Shown in pieces: positions 11,557 to 20,833 of a stretch of DNA of 64,000 bases; position 1 is the stretch's first letter; each line of letters starts with the position of its first letter. Below the pieces are notes generated by a model. It did no database searches and was not told the origin of the DNA. It worked only from the letters and a program-made list of their open reading frames with translations. The stretch comes from Marivirga aurantiaca (GTDB lineage: Bacteria; Bacteroidota; Bacteroidia; Cytophagales; Cyclobacteriaceae), in contig NZ_JAEQBW010000015.1 of assembly GCF_016679925.1 (NCBI RefSeq), positions 42,885 to 106,884 of the forward strand, given 5' to 3'. A program made the translations under genes and the position numbers.

Positions 11557-11948
11557 TGGAAGCTATTGCTAAGTTAAATAATGTACCCACATCACCTCGA
11601 AAAATGAGGATGGTAGTAGATCTTATCAGAGGAGAAAAAGTGAATCGTGCTTTGAATATCCTTAAATTTGAATCTAAGGTTGGAGCTGCGAAGGTTGAGA
11701 AGCTTTTACTTTCAGCAATCGCTAATTGGCAGCAAGCTAATTCCGAAGTTGATTTGGAGGAAGCTAATCTGTTCGTTAAGGAAGTGAGAGTAGATGGTGG
11801 TCGTATGCTTAAGAGATTAAGACCGGCACCTCAAGGTAGAGCACATCGTATTAGAAAACGATCTAATCATGTTACTTTAATCGTTGATAGTGCTCCTGAA
11901 GCAGTTAATGCAGTAGTAGAATCTGAAAACTCCGAAAATAAAAAATAG
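11556..11948 (+). CDS. rplV: 50S ribosomal protein L22
   Basis: L22 (130 aa) lines the exit tunnel with its beta-hairpin, visible as [20 protein letters not shown]. The N-terminal [20 protein letters not shown] is conserved. It carries a short Glu/Asn/Lys-rich tail ([11 protein letters not shown]) beyond the conserved core. The rpsC start directly follows its stop with no gap. Confidence 0.97.
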   Translation: MEAIAKLNNVPTSPRKMRMVVDLIRGEKVNRALNILKFESKVGAAKVEKLLLSAIANWQQANSEVDLEEANLFVKEVRVDGGRMLKRLRPAPQGRAHRIRKRSNHVTLIVDSAPEAVNAVVESENSENKK

Positions 11949-12689
11949 ATGGGACAAAAAGTTAATCCTACCGGTTTTCGTTTAGGTATCGTAAGAGGTT
12001 GGGAATCCAACTGGTACGGTGGAAAAGGTAATGCTTTTTCTGAAAAACTAATTGAAGACCACAAGATAAGGGAATATATCCTGGCACGAATCCCAAAAGG
12101 AGGGATCTCTAAAATTGTTATCGAAAGAACTTTAAAGAGAATTACTCTTACTATTCACACGGCTCGTCCGGGTGTAGTAATTGGTAAGGGTGGTAGTGAA
12201 GTTGATAAATTGAAAGAAGAGCTTAAGAAGTTGACCAGTAAAGATGTTCAGATAAATATATTTGAGATCAAAAGACCGGAACTTGATGCTAAATTAGTCG
12301 GTGAATCAATCGCACAGCAATTAAAGGCTCGTATTTCATACAGAAGAGCTATGAAACAATCAATTGCTTCTGCAATGAGAGTTGGAGCTCAGGGTATAAA
12401 AATCAAAGTTTCCGGCCGTTTAGGTGGTGCTGAGATGGCTCGTACTGAGATGTATAAAGAAGGTAGAATTCCTTTGCATACGCTTAGAGCAGACATTGAT
12501 TATGAAGTTTCCGAAGCAAATACTATTTATGGTATAATTGGTATCAAGGTTTGGGTTTTCAAAGGAGAAATTTTTGGTAAAAGAGATTTGTCTCTTAATG
12601 TTGGTGCCGCTGCTGCACAAACTAAAGGAAATGCTCCTGGCCCTGGAAATAATAGAAGAAGTGAACGTCCTAAAAGAAAGAGAAAATAA
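11949..12689 (+). CDS. rpsC: 30S ribosomal protein S3
   Basis: S3 (246 aa) lies at the mRNA entry channel. [20 protein letters not shown] opens the protein, a type II KH domain contains [20 protein letters not shown] (about 77-96), and the C-terminal domain shows [20 protein letters not shown]. The tail ends in a basic, low-complexity stretch ([12 protein letters not shown]), common among long S3 forms. Confidence 0.98.
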   Translation: MGQKVNPTGFRLGIVRGWESNWYGGKGNAFSEKLIEDHKIREYILARIPKGGISKIVIERTLKRITLTIHTARPGVVIGKGGSEVDKLKEELKKLTSKDVQINIFEIKRPELDAKLVGESIAQQLKARISYRRAMKQSIASAMRVGAQGIKIKVSGRLGGAEMARTEMYKEGRIPLHTLRADIDYEVSEANTIYGIIGIKVWVFKGEIFGKRDLSLNVGAAAAQTKGNAPGPGNNRRSERPKRKRK

Positions 12690-12717
12690 TCCTTTCTTAG
12701 TATAAAGATAATATAAG

Positions 12718-13140
12718 ATGTTACAGCCGAAAAGAACGAAATTTAGGAAGAAGCAAAAAGGTAGAGTAAAAGGTATTGCCCAAAGAGGTCATACTATAGC
12801 TTTCGGTAGTTTTGCTTTGAAATCGCTTGAGCCGGGATGGATTACCAGCAGGCAAATTGAAGCCTCCAGGATAGCCATGACTCGTGCGATGAAACGTCAG
12901 GGACAGGTTTGGATTAGAATATTTCCAGACAAACCAATTACGAAAAAACCAGCAGAAGTACGTATGGGTAAAGGTAAAGGAGCTCCGGAATATTGGGTGG
13001 CAACTGTTAAACCGGGTACCATTATGTTCGAGGCAGGTGGTGTGCCGATTGAGTTAGCTCAGGAGGCATTAAGATTAGCTGCACAAAAGCTACCTTTAAA
13101 AACTAAGTTTACAGTAAGAAGAGATTACGCAGAAAATTAA
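12718..13140 (+). CDS. rplP: 50S ribosomal protein L16
   Basis: L16 (140 aa) helps organise the A-site tRNA elbow. [40 protein letters not shown] and [20 protein letters not shown] are the expected conserved blocks. The 28-nt gap after rpsC is the largest in this part of the cluster; no promoter box is seen in it. Confidence 0.97.
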   Translation: MLQPKRTKFRKKQKGRVKGIAQRGHTIAFGSFALKSLEPGWITSRQIEASRIAMTRAMKRQGQVWIRIFPDKPITKKPAEVRMGKGKGAPEYWVATVKPGTIMFEAGGVPIELAQEALRLAAQKLPLKTKFTVRRDYAEN

Positions 13141-13145
13141 TCGTC

Positions 13146-13340
13146 ATGAAAAATTCAGATATCAAAAAATTATCTATTGACGAGCTCAAAGAGAATATTA
13201 ACAATGAAGCGCAGAAGCTTCAGAAGTTTCAGTTTGCTCATGCTATTTCACCTATAGAAAACCCTATGCAAATTAGGGTAACTCGTAAGACAATAGCAAG
13301 ATTGGAAACTGAACTAAGGGTTAAAGAACTTGCTAAATAA
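13146..13340 (+). CDS. rpmC: 50S ribosomal protein L29
   Basis: L29 (64 aa) is a small two-helix protein near the tunnel exit, next to L23. The pattern [20 protein letters not shown] with [20 protein letters not shown] fits the family. It sits in the conserved L16-L29-S17 order. Confidence 0.95.
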   Translation: MKNSDIKKLSIDELKENINNEAQKLQKFQFAHAISPIENPMQIRVTRKTIARLETELRVKELAK

Positions 13341-13348
13341 TTGCTAAG

Positions 13349-13603
13349 ATGGAAAGAAACCTTAGAAAGGAAAGAATAGGGCTTGTTGTCAGCAACAAAA
13401 TGGAGAAATCCGTAACTGTTTCAGTTGAAAGAAAAGTGAAACACCCTATATATGGTAAGTTTTTGAAGAAAACTACCAAATTTATGGCTCATGATGAGAC
13501 CAATGATTGCAATATCGGAGATAAAGTGAAAATTGGTGAAACCCGTCCTATGAGCAAAAATAAGAGATGGAGATTAGTAGAAATCATAGAAAGAGCTAAA
13601 TAA
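13349..13603 (+). CDS. rpsQ: 30S ribosomal protein S17
   Basis: S17 (84 aa) is an OB-fold primary binder of the 16S 5' domain. The core [20 protein letters not shown] and [20 protein letters not shown] are characteristic. The stop is 2 nt before the rplN start. Confidence 0.96.
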   Translation: MERNLRKERIGLVVSNKMEKSVTVSVERKVKHPIYGKFLKKTTKFMAHDETNDCNIGDKVKIGETRPMSKNKRWRLVEIIERAK

Positions 13604-13605
13604 CC

Positions 13606-13974
13606 ATGATACAACAAGAATCAAGATTAAGTGTTGCGGATAATAGTGGTGCCAAAGAGGTGCTTTGTATTCGCGTCCTGGGAGGTACGAAAAAAAGGTA
13701 TGCTACTATAGGAGATAAGATTATTGTAAGTGTCAAATCTGCTCTTTCATCTAGTAATCTTAAGAAAGGAACTGTTTCTCGTGCAGTAGTTGTAAGAACT
13801 AAAAAGGAGATAAGAAGAAAAGATGGTTCATATATCCGTTTTGAGGACAATGCTGCCGTTCTTCTGAACCCTAACGATGAACCAAGAGGTACTCGTATTT
13901 TTGGTCCTGTAGCAAGAGAATTGCGTGTGAAGCAGTTTATGAAAATAGTTTCCTTAGCACCTGAAGTATTATAA
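13606..13974 (+). CDS. rplN: 50S ribosomal protein L14
   Basis: L14 (122 aa) forms intersubunit bridges and is the docking site for silencing factor Rsf[21 protein letters not shown] is the near-invariant start, and the C-terminus contains [15 protein letters not shown]. It is adjacent to rplX, separated by 2 nt. Confidence 0.98.
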   Translation: MIQQESRLSVADNSGAKEVLCIRVLGGTKKRYATIGDKIIVSVKSALSSSNLKKGTVSRAVVVRTKKEIRRKDGSYIRFEDNAAVLLNPNDEPRGTRIFGPVARELRVKQFMKIVSLAPEVL

Positions 13975-13976
13975 TT

Positions 13977-14324
13977 ATGGAAAGGAAGAAAAATAAACAA
14001 CAAAAGTTCCATGTTCGAAAGGGAGATACTGTAAAGGTTATTTCTGGTAATTCGAAAGGAAAAAGTGGTAAGATATTAGAAATGTTAGGTGAAAAACAAA
14101 AAGCACTTGTTGAAGGTGTTAATATTGTAACCAAACATAAAAAACCATCTGCCACTAGTCCTGAAGGTGGAATTGAAAAAATTGAAGCTCCTATTCACAT
14201 TAGTAACTTAATGTTGGTAGATCCTGCTACAGGTGAGGCTACCAAAACTGGTAGAAAAGTGGATGATAAGGGTAAATTACAAAGATTTTCTAAGAAAACA
14301 GGGGAGGTAATTAACAATGGCTAA
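13977..14324 (+). CDS. rplX: 50S ribosomal protein L24
   Basis: L24 (115 aa) is an assembly initiator protein. The KOW motif is visible as [20 protein letters not shown] (about 13-32). The start is basic ([13 protein letters not shown]). Its 3' end overlaps rplE by 8 nt and encodes, within the same bases, a strong Shine-Dalgarno-like GGGGAGGT at 14301-14308. Confidence 0.96.
   Translation: MERKKNKQQKFHVRKGDTVKVISGNSKGKSGKILEMLGEKQKALVEGVNIVTKHKKPSATSPEGGIEKIEAPIHISNLMLVDPATGEATKTGRKVDDKGKLQRFSKKTGEVINNG
14301..14308 (+). promoter_or_regulatory. Shine-Dalgarno-like site deciding the rplE start
   Basis: GGGGAGGT lies 8 nt before the ATG at 14317. Most starts in this window have only A-rich upstream sequence, so this site stands out. 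It also codes for the Gly-Glu-Val end of L24, so selection on protein sequence is possible too. Confidence 0.55.
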
Positions 14325-14874
14325 TCCAAGATTAAAAGATATATATATCAGTGAAATTATTCCTGCTTTAAAGGAGAAATTTCAATATAAGTCAATAATG
14401 CAAGTGCCTAAGTTGGAGAAAATTGTTATCAACAAAGGTATTGGTGCTGCGACTGCTGACAAAAAATTAGTTGATATAGGAGTAGAAGAATTGTCTACTA
14501 TTTCTGGTCAAAAAGCTATGCCCACAATTGCCAAAAATTCAATCTCGAATTTTAAGTTAAGGGAGGGCATGCCAATCGGTGCTAAAGTTACTTTAAGAGG
14601 AAGTAAAATGTACGAGTTTCTTGACAGATTATTGTCAGTAGCGTTACCTCGTGTACGTGACTTTAGAGGAGTGAAAGATAAAGGCTTTGATGGAAGAGGT
14701 AATTATACACTTGGTATCAAAGAACAAATTATTTTCCCTGAAATAAGCATTGAGAAAGTTGCTGCAATTTCAGGAATGGATATAACATTTGTCACTACAG
14801 CAAATACAGATGAAGAAAGCTTTGAATTATTGAAAGCTTTTGGAATGCCGTTTGCAAGTAAAAACAATAACTAA
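14317..14874 (+). CDS. rplE: 50S ribosomal protein L5
   Basis: L5 (185 aa) binds 5S rRNA and P-site tRNA in the central protuberance. The conserved parts are [20 protein letters not shown], the segment [20 protein letters not shown] and [20 protein letters not shown]. The start overlaps the end of rplX and has an unusual Shine-Dalgarno-like sequence before it. Confidence 0.97.
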   Translation: MANPRLKDIYISEIIPALKEKFQYKSIMQVPKLEKIVINKGIGAATADKKLVDIGVEELSTISGQKAMPTIAKNSISNFKLREGMPIGAKVTLRGSKMYEFLDRLLSVALPRVRDFRGVKDKGFDGRGNYTLGIKEQIIFPEISIEKVAAISGMDITFVTTANTDEESFELLKAFGMPFASKNNN

Positions 14875-14876
14875 TC

Positions 14877-15146
14877 ATGGCTAGAAAAGCAGTAATTGCC
14901 AGAGAGAGAAAAAGAGAGAAAACGGTTGCCAAATATGCAACTAAACGTGCCGAATTAAAAGCTAATGGCGACTATGAGGCACTTGATAAATTACCAAAAA
15001 ATGCTTCTCCAGTAAGATTACACAATAGATGTAAATTGACTGGGCGACCTAAAGGTTATATGAGGAAATTTGGTGTTTCCAGAGTAACCTTTAGAGAAAT
15101 GGCTTCAAGTGGTAAAATTCCGGGAGTCACTAAAGCTAGTTGGTGA
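14877..15146 (+). CDS. rpsN: 30S ribosomal protein S14, zinc-free form
   Basis: S14 (89 aa), with the conserved end [20 protein letters not shown] then [18 protein letters not shown]. The paired CxxC zinc-knuckle cysteines of the short form are absent; only one cysteine is seen in the C-terminal half. This is the longer, zinc-independent type. It is the last gene before an internal promoter. Confidence 0.96.
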   Translation: MARKAVIARERKREKTVAKYATKRAELKANGDYEALDKLPKNASPVRLHNRCKLTGRPKGYMRKFGVSRVTFREMASSGKIPGVTKASW

Positions 15147-15184
15147 TTTTTTATTAGTAAATTTTAATTAACAAAATATTTTCT

Positions 15185-15192
15185 TATCTTTG
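15185..15192 (+). promoter_or_regulatory. Internal promoter box before rpsH
   Basis: TATCTTTG followed by CAGG, the same arrangement as at the rpsL and rplC promoters, in the 92-nt gap after rpsN. No clear TTG -33 element is found at the usual distance. The leader to rpsH is about 45 nt and contains a small GC-rich segment (GCCTGTTTCGGC). Confidence 0.6.
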
Positions 15193-15238
15193 CAGGCCTG
15201 TTTCGGCAGAGGTATTAAAATTATTAATATTATAAGAA

Positions 15239-15637
15239 ATGGTAACTGATCCAATAGCTGATTATTTAACAAGGGTTCGTAATGCTATTAAAGCAAAACA
15301 TAGAATCGTTGAAGTACCGGCCTCTAATCTTAAAAAGAGTCTGACAAAAGTGCTTCATGAAAAGGGTTATATCTTGAATTATAAATTCGAGGAGACTAGC
15401 GCCCAAGGAAGTATTAAAATTGCATTGAAATATGATCCTGTTAGTAAAACCTCTGCCATTACAAAACTGGAGAGGGTATCTAAACCAGGTTTAAGAAAAT
15501 ATTGTAATTCAGAGGAATTACCTAGAGTATTAAATGGTCTGGGTATCGCTGTTTTATCTACTTCCAATGGTGTAATTACCGATAAGGAAGCAAGGAATTT
15601 GAAAGTTGGTGGTGAAGTTTTGTGCTACGTATATTAA
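15239..15637 (+). CDS. rpsH: 30S ribosomal protein S8
   Basis: S8 (132 aa) binds the 16S central domain. [20 protein letters not shown] at the start and [20 protein letters not shown] near the end are diagnostic. In E. coli S8 represses its own operon by binding mRNA; here rpsH is the first gene after an internal promoter, so its leader would be the place to look for a similar site. Confidence 0.97.
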   Translation: MVTDPIADYLTRVRNAIKAKHRIVEVPASNLKKSLTKVLHEKGYILNYKFEETSAQGSIKIALKYDPVSKTSAITKLERVSKPGLRKYCNSEELPRVLNGLGIAVLSTSNGVITDKEARNLKVGGEVLCYVY

Positions 15638-15646
15638 AAAATTGAA

Positions 15647-16201
15647 ATGTCACGAATAGGTAAAAGTCCGATTAATTTGCCACAGGGTGTAACCCTGGAG
15701 ATTGCCAAAGATAATTTAGTAACTGTTAAAGGTTCTAAAGGTTCTTTACAGCAACAGGTCAATCCTGCAATAAAAATGTCTGTTGAAGACAATGTGGTAA
15801 GCCTTGAGAGACCAACTGAATCTAAAAGACACAAAGCGATGCATGGTCTTTACAGAGCGCTTTTAGCCAATATGGTTGAAGGAGTATCTGAAGGGTACAA
15901 GAGAGAGTTAGAGTTAGTAGGTGTTGGTTACAAAGCTGTTGTTCAGGGTAACGTTTTAGAATTAAATGTTGGGTATTCCCACAGTATTTTCTTAGGGTTG
16001 CCAGATGAAATCAAAGTAACTGCTGAAACTGTTAAAGGTCAAAACCCAAAGATTACTCTTGAAAGTATTGATAAACAACTTATCGGCCAGGTAGCTGCTA
16101 AAATTAAATCCTTAAGGTCAGTTGAACCTTATAAAGGAAAAGGTATTCGTTTTGTTGGTGAGTATATTAGACGTAAAGCAGGTAAGACTGCCGCTAAATA
16201 A
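15647..16201 (+). CDS. rplF: 50S ribosomal protein L6
   Basis: L6 (184 aa) lies near the GTPase centre. It starts MSRIGKSPINLPQGVTLEIA and ends with PYKGKGIRFVGEYIRRKAGK, both conserved. The two internally similar domains typical of L6 span about 1-80 and 85-175. Confidence 0.97.
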   Translation: MSRIGKSPINLPQGVTLEIAKDNLVTVKGSKGSLQQQVNPAIKMSVEDNVVSLERPTESKRHKAMHGLYRALLANMVEGVSEGYKRELELVGVGYKAVVQGNVLELNVGYSHSIFLGLPDEIKVTAETVKGQNPKITLESIDKQLIGQVAAKIKSLRSVEPYKGKGIRFVGEYIRRKAGKTAAK

Positions 16202-16209
16202 TAATAAGA

Positions 16210-16560
16210 ATGGCTATTAATAAAACAGATAGAAGAGCTAGAATAAAAAAAGGAATTCGTAGGAAAATATCAGGTACATCTGATATTCCTAGATTAACTG
16301 TTTTTAAAAGCAACCGTGCAATATATGCTCAAATAGTAGATGATCTTAAAGGACATACACTTGCAGCTACTAATTCTATTGAGTTAGGCGCAAAGAGTAA
16401 CGCGGATTTAGAGACTGCCGCTAAGGTAGGTGAATCATTAGCTGCCAAGGCTAAGGATGCCGGTATTAGCACTATCGTCTTCGATAGAGGTGGTTACAGG
16501 TTCCATGGTAAAGTTAAAGCATTGGCGGACGGTGCTCGTAAAGGTGGCTTAAAATTTTAA
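16210..16560 (+). CDS. rplR: 50S ribosomal protein L18
   Basis: L18 (116 aa) delivers 5S rRNA to the large subunit with L5. The segment [20 protein letters not shown] then [18 protein letters not shown] and the end [15 protein letters not shown] fit the family. Confidence 0.96.
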   Translation: MAINKTDRRARIKKGIRRKISGTSDIPRLTVFKSNRAIYAQIVDDLKGHTLAATNSIELGAKSNADLETAAKVGESLAAKAKDAGISTIVFDRGGYRFHGKVKALADGARKGGLKF

Positions 16561-16564
16561 TTAT

Positions 16565-17083
16565 ATGTCTCAGAGTAATATTAAATCTGTAAAAGCAAGC
16601 GAAATTGACCTTAAAGAAAAGGTTGTTGCAATAAAAAGAGTAGCTAAAGTTGTAAAAGGTGGTAGAAGATTTAGTTTTTCAGCTATCGTTGTTGTCGGAG
16701 ATGGCAATGGTGTGGTTGGGTATGGATTGGGCAAAGCCAACGAAGTTACTGATGCAATAACAAAAGGTATAGATGATGCAAAGAAGAACTTGGTGAAAGT
16801 TCCTATTTTGAAAGGTACTGTTCCTCATGAATCTTTAGGTAAATATAGTGGTGGTTTTGTGTTGGTTAAGCCGGCTTCACCTGGTACAGGTGTAATTGCA
16901 GGTGGTGCGATGCGTGCTGTTTTTGAAAGTGCTGGTGTACACAATGTATTGGCTAAGTCTAAAGGATCTTCAAATCCACACAACGTGGTAAAAGCAACTT
17001 TTGATGCACTAACTAAAATGAGAGATCCATTTACTGTAGCAAAAGACAGAGGAATATCATTATCTAACGTATTTAACGGATAA
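16565..17083 (+). CDS. rpsE: 30S ribosomal protein S5
   Basis: S5 (172 aa) works with S4 and S12 in decoding fidelity. The dsRNA-binding-like domain is seen as [20 protein letters not shown] followed by [12 protein letters not shown], and the C-terminal domain as [20 protein letters not shown]. No deletion is seen in the loop where spectinomycin-resistance changes occur. Confidence 0.97.
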   Translation: MSQSNIKSVKASEIDLKEKVVAIKRVAKVVKGGRRFSFSAIVVVGDGNGVVGYGLGKANEVTDAITKGIDDAKKNLVKVPILKGTVPHESLGKYSGGFVLVKPASPGTGVIAGGAMRAVFESAGVHNVLAKSKGSSNPHNVVKATFDALTKMRDPFTVAKDRGISLSNVFNG

Positions 17084-17088
17084 TAAAG

Positions 17089-17271
17089 ATGGCAAAGACA
17101 ATAAAAGTAACTCAAATTAGAAGCGTCATCGGAAGACCGAACGATCAAAAATTAACTATTCAGGCTTTAGGTTTGGGTAGAATTAATAGGACGGTTGAAA
17201 AGACTGCTACACCTCAAATAGAGGGAATGATAAGAAAAGTAAGTCACTTGGTCACTGTAACTGAAGGATAA
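17089..17271 (+). CDS. rpmD: 50S ribosomal protein L30
   Basis: L30 (60 aa), a small protein of the large subunit that not all bacteria have. [20 protein letters not shown] and [20 protein letters not shown] match the family. rplO begins 1 nt after its stop. Confidence 0.96.
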   Translation: MAKTIKVTQIRSVIGRPNDQKLTIQALGLGRINRTVEKTATPQIEGMIRKVSHLVTVTEG

Positions 17272-17272
17272 A

Positions 17273-17719
17273 ATGAAATTACATACATTAAAACCTGCAG
17301 AAGGTTCAACAAAAGATCGTAAGCGTATAGGTAGAGGACAAGGTTCTGGTTCTGCCGGTACAGCTGGAAGAGGACATAATGGAGCTCAGTCTCGAAGTGG
17401 TTACTCAAGAAAAGCTGGTTTTGAAGGTGGTCAAATGCCACTTCAAAGACGTGTGCCTAAGTTTGGATTTAACAATCCAAATAGAGTGGAATATAAAGCT
17501 ATTAACTTAAGTGATCTTCAAAGTTTACATGAGAAATTAAATGTAGACACCATTGATGCTGCTCTATTAAAAGAAAGTGGCCTTGCTGGAAAAAAAGACT
17601 TAGTTAAAATTTTAGGGAACGGTGAACTAAAGGCTAAATTAACTGTAACGGTTAATGCTTATTCTAAATCTGCTATTGAAGCGATTGAGAAAGCTGGAGG
17701 AACTGCATCAACATTATAA
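17273..17719 (+). CDS. rplO: 50S ribosomal protein L15
   Basis: L15 (148 aa) has the Gly/Arg-rich N-terminal extension that threads into 23S rRNA: RKRIGRGQGSGSAGTAGRGH followed by NGAQSRSGYSRKAGFEGGQM. The C-terminal domain is globular. Its end is adjacent to the secY start (1-nt gap), so the two are probably translationally coupled. Confidence 0.97.
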   Translation: MKLHTLKPAEGSTKDRKRIGRGQGSGSAGTAGRGHNGAQSRSGYSRKAGFEGGQMPLQRRVPKFGFNNPNRVEYKAINLSDLQSLHEKLNVDTIDAALLKESGLAGKKDLVKILGNGELKAKLTVTVNAYSKSAIEAIEKAGGTASTL

Positions 17720-17720
17720 T

Positions 17721-19040
17721 ATGAATCGTTTTTTTTCTACCATAAAGAATATATTTTCTATCGAAGAACTTCGTGATAGGATTCTGAATACCATTGGTTT
17801 CTTAATCATATTCCGTTTAGGTTCTTTCGTAGTTTTACCCGGTGTAGATCCAAGTAAATTATCCGGTGATGCACAAGGTGTTTTCGGTTTATTGGATTCT
17901 ATCTTAGGTGGAGCATTTTCTAATGCCTCCATTTTTGCATTGGGTATTATGCCTTATATTTCCGCAAGTATTGTTATACAGTTGCTTACAGTTGCTGTTC
18001 CTTACTTTCAGAAATTGCAAAAGGAAGGAGAGTCAGGTAGAAAGAAAATTACACAAATTACCAGGGTTTTAACAATTGCTATCACATTTGTGCAGGGAGC
18101 AGGCTATGTAGCAGGTGCTATTCCGGCTGAAGCTATTATGATGAGTCAGACATTCTTTACCATTACTTCTGTAATTGTATTGACTTCAGGAACCATCTTC
18201 TGCATGTGGCTAGGTGAAAAAATCACAGATAAGGGAATTGGAAATGGTATTTCCATGCTTATAATGATTGGAATTATATCAAGTTTCCCTCGTGCAATAG
18301 TATCGGAAGCAATATCATTGGGCATGAGTGGCTTATTGTTCTTTATATTGGAAATTGTAGCATTATTCTTTGTAGTAATGGTAACAGTAATGTTAGTACA
18401 GGCTACACGAAGAATACCTGTTCAATATGCTAAACAAGTTGTAGGTGGTAGAGTATATGGTGGACAAAGACAATACATTCCTTTAAAAGTGAATGCTTCA
18501 GGTGTAATGCCTATTATCTTTGCACAGTCGTTAATGTTTTTACCTGCCTTATTAGCTAATCTATGGTCTGATGAAAGTGATACAGCATCTTATATAGGTA
18601 ATGTGTTTTCTGATTTCCAGAGCTGGCAGTATAACCTGACTTTTGCATTGCTCATCATTATTTTCACATTCCTTTATACGGCTATTACTATTAATCCTAG
18701 CCAAATAGCGGATGATATGAAACGTAATGGAGGGTTTGTTCCTGGAATTAAGCCTGGGAAACAGACTTCTGACTTTATAGATAATATATTAACTAAAATA
18801 ACATTGCCAGGCTCTATATTTTTGGCACTCATAGCAATATTACCAGCCTTTGTGGCCAGAGCCGGAGTAGGAGTTTCATTCTCTCAATTTTTTGGTGGAA
18901 CGTCACTTATTATTATGGTAGGTGTTATTTTAGATACATTACAACAAATTGAGAGTTATTTACTGATGCGTCATTACGAAGGTATGATGAAGTCAGGTAA
19001 GTTAAAAGGTAGATCATCGCAGACAAGTGCGGTAGCATAA
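17721..19040 (+). CDS. secY: Protein translocase subunit SecY
   Basis: SecY (439 aa from this start) is the pore of the Sec translocon with ten membrane segments. The plug/TM2 region (GVFGLLDSILGGAFSNASIF), GIMPYISASIVIQLL and cytoplasmic loops such as YGGQRQYIPLKVNASGVMPI are conserved. An in-frame ATG at 17655 lies inside rplO and would add residues without homology, so I chose the ATG at 17721, which gives the usual MNRFFSTIKNIFSIEELRDR beginning. Confidence 0.98.
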   Translation: MNRFFSTIKNIFSIEELRDRILNTIGFLIIFRLGSFVVLPGVDPSKLSGDAQGVFGLLDSILGGAFSNASIFALGIMPYISASIVIQLLTVAVPYFQKLQKEGESGRKKITQITRVLTIAITFVQGAGYVAGAIPAEAIMMSQTFFTITSVIVLTSGTIFCMWLGEKITDKGIGNGISMLIMIGIISSFPRAIVSEAISLGMSGLLFFILEIVALFFVVMVTVMLVQATRRIPVQYAKQVVGGRVYGGQRQYIPLKVNASGVMPIIFAQSLMFLPALLANLWSDESDTASYIGNVFSDFQSWQYNLTFALLIIIFTFLYTAITINPSQIADDMKRNGGFVPGIKPGKQTSDFIDNILTKITLPGSIFLALIAILPAFVARAGVGVSFSQFFGGTSLIIMVGVILDTLQQIESYLLMRHYEGMMKSGKLKGRSSQTSAVA

Positions 19041-19049
19041 AAATTAATT

Positions 19050-19268
19050 ATGGCAAAACAAAGTTCTATAGAGCAAGATGGTACGATAACCGAAGCCTTG
19101 TCGAATGCAATGTTTCGCGTTGAGTTAAGTAATGGTCATGAGGTGATTGCACATATTTCCGGTAAAATGAGGATGAATTATATTAAGATTCTTCCCGGAG
19201 ATAAAGTAAAATTAGAGATGTCCCCCTATGATTTAACAAAGGGTAGAATCGTTTATAGATATAAATAA
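19050..19268 (+). CDS. infA: Translation initiation factor IF-1
   Basis: IF-1 (72 aa) is an OB-fold protein that occupies the 30S A site during initiation. The core [20 protein letters not shown] and [20 protein letters not shown] is almost invariant. It sits between secY and rpmJ. Confidence 0.97.
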   Translation: MAKQSSIEQDGTITEALSNAMFRVELSNGHEVIAHISGKMRMNYIKILPGDKVKLEMSPYDLTKGRIVYRYK

Positions 19269-19275
19269 GGCGAAT

Positions 19276-19392
19276 ATGAAAGTTAAAGCTTCAATCAAAA
19301 AAAGAAGTGTTGACTGTAAAGTGATCCGAAGAAATGGCAAACTTTACGTGATCAACAAAAAGAATCCACGTTTCAAACAAAGACAAGGGTAA
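19276..19392 (+). CDS. rpmJ: 50S ribosomal protein L36, zinc-free form
   Basis: A 38-aa protein found by reading the gap between infA and rps[21 protein letters not shown] and then [18 protein letters not shown]. The length and the KHKQRQG-like ending identify L36. Of the usual zinc ligands (three Cys and one His) only one Cys (C14) remains, so the protein should not bind zinc. It starts with ATG at 19276 and ends 2 nt before rpsM. Confidence 0.95.
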   Translation: MKVKASIKKRSVDCKVIRRNGKLYVINKKNPRFKQRQG

Positions 19393-19394
19393 TT

Positions 19395-19772
19395 ATGGCA
19401 AGAGTTTCCGGTGTAGATATTCCTGATAATAAAAGGGGAGCAGTATCATTGACTTATATTTTTGGTATTGGTAGAAGTTCTGCTCTAAAAATTTTAGAGC
19501 AAGCAGGTATTGATGAACATAAAAAAGTAAGTGAGTGGACTGAAGATGAGGCCAATTTGGTACGAAACATCATCAGTGAGAATTTTAAGACTGAAGGTGT
19601 TCTTAAATCTGAGGTACAAATGAGTATCAAAAGATTGCTAGACATTGGTTGTTATAGAGGATTGCGTCATAGAAAAGGTCTTCCTTTGAGAGGTCAAAGA
19701 ACCAAAAACAATTCCCGTACCAGAAAAGGTAAGAGAAAGACTATTGCTAATAAAAAGAAAGCTACTAAGTAA
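19395..19772 (+). CDS. rpsM: 30S ribosomal protein S13
   Basis: S13 (125 aa) is a head protein contacting P-site tRNA and the central bridge. [20 protein letters not shown] and the C-terminal [20 protein letters not shown] are diagnostic. It opens the alpha-operon group rpsM-rpsK-rpsD-rpoA-rplQ. Confidence 0.97.
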   Translation: MARVSGVDIPDNKRGAVSLTYIFGIGRSSALKILEQAGIDEHKKVSEWTEDEANLVRNIISENFKTEGVLKSEVQMSIKRLLDIGCYRGLRHRKGLPLRGQRTKNNSRTRKGKRKTIANKKKATK

Positions 19773-19782
19773 TTAATAGATC

Positions 19783-20175
19783 ATGGCTCAAAAAAGAAAA
19801 GATAAAGCTAAAAAGAGAGTAGTAAATGTTGAGGCTATTGGACAAGCGCATATCAAGGCATCGTTCAATAATATCATTGTTTCCTTGACTAATTCTACTG
19901 GACAAGTAGTTTCGTGGGCATCAGCTGGTAAAATGGGTTTTAAAGGATCCAAAAAGAATACTCCTTATGCTGGACAGGTTGCTGCTCAAAATGCTGCTCA
20001 AACTGCTTATGATTTAGGCTTAAGAAAAGTAGAAGTATTTGTTAAAGGTCCGGGTGCAGGAAGGGATTCTGCCATCAGAACCATTCAAAATACTGGTATT
20101 GAGGTAACAGTTATTAAGGATGTGACTCCGTTACCACACAATGGATGTCGTCCTCCTAAAAGACGTAGAGTTTAA
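19783..20175 (+). CDS. rpsK: 30S ribosomal protein S11
   Basis: S11 (130 aa) is a platform protein at the mRNA exit. [20 protein letters not shown], the segment [20 protein letters not shown] and the end [15 protein letters not shown] are conserved. Confidence 0.97.
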   Translation: MAQKRKDKAKKRVVNVEAIGQAHIKASFNNIIVSLTNSTGQVVSWASAGKMGFKGSKKNTPYAGQVAAQNAAQTAYDLGLRKVEVFVKGPGAGRDSAIRTIQNTGIEVTVIKDVTPLPHNGCRPPKRRRV

Positions 20176-20199
20176 TATACAGTCAAAGATATTTAAGAA

Positions 20200-20805
20200 A
20201 TGGCAAGATATAAAGGTCCAAAATCCAAAATAGCTAGAAGGTTCAATGAGCCTATTTTTGGTGCTAGTAAAGCGCTTACTAAAAAAGCTTATCCTCCTGG
20301 TCAGCACGGACGTGGAAGAAGAAGAAAGCAATCTGAATATGCTATTCAGTTGATGGAAAAGCAAAAAGCTAAATATACTTATGGTGTATTGGAAAAGCAA
20401 TTTGCTAATCTTTTCGAGAAAGCTTCCGGGAAAAAAGGTATTACTGGTGAAGTATTGTTGCAATTATTGGAGTCCAGATTAGATAATATTGTATTTCGTT
20501 TAGGTATTGCTCCTACTCGTAGGGCTGCAAGACAATTTGTGTCGCACAAACATATATTGGTAAATGGAGAAATTGTAAATGTTCCTTCGTATCAAGTACA
20601 GGAAGGTGATACAATTGGTGTGAGAGAAAAATCTAAATCATTGGAGGCTATTACTGATAGTCTGTCACTGAATTCGGTATCTAAATATTCTTGGATGGAA
20701 TTCGATAAATCTTCTATGACAGGTAGATTTGTAAATGTTCCTCAAAGAGAAGATATACCGGAAAACATTAATGAGCAGCTTATAGTTGAGTTGTACTCTA
20801 AGTAA
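20200..20805 (+). CDS. rpsD: 30S ribosomal protein S4
   Basis: S4 (201 aa) nucleates 30S assembly. An S4 RNA-binding domain is seen around residues 90-155 ([20 protein letters not shown] then [20 protein letters not shown]). The N-terminal zinc-binding cysteines present in some S4 proteins are absent. Confidence 0.97.
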   Translation: MARYKGPKSKIARRFNEPIFGASKALTKKAYPPGQHGRGRRRKQSEYAIQLMEKQKAKYTYGVLEKQFANLFEKASGKKGITGEVLLQLLESRLDNIVFRLGIAPTRRAARQFVSHKHILVNGEIVNVPSYQVQEGDTIGVREKSKSLEAITDSLSLNSVSKYSWMEFDKSSMTGRFVNVPQREDIPENINEQLIVELYSK

Positions 20806-20833
20806 TTAGTCAAATAATAGAAAATTTTATAAT

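Noticed and set aside
17655..17720. Earlier in-frame secY start
   Set aside because: It lies inside rplO and adds a non-homologous stretch; the ATG at 17721 gives a normal SecY beginning.
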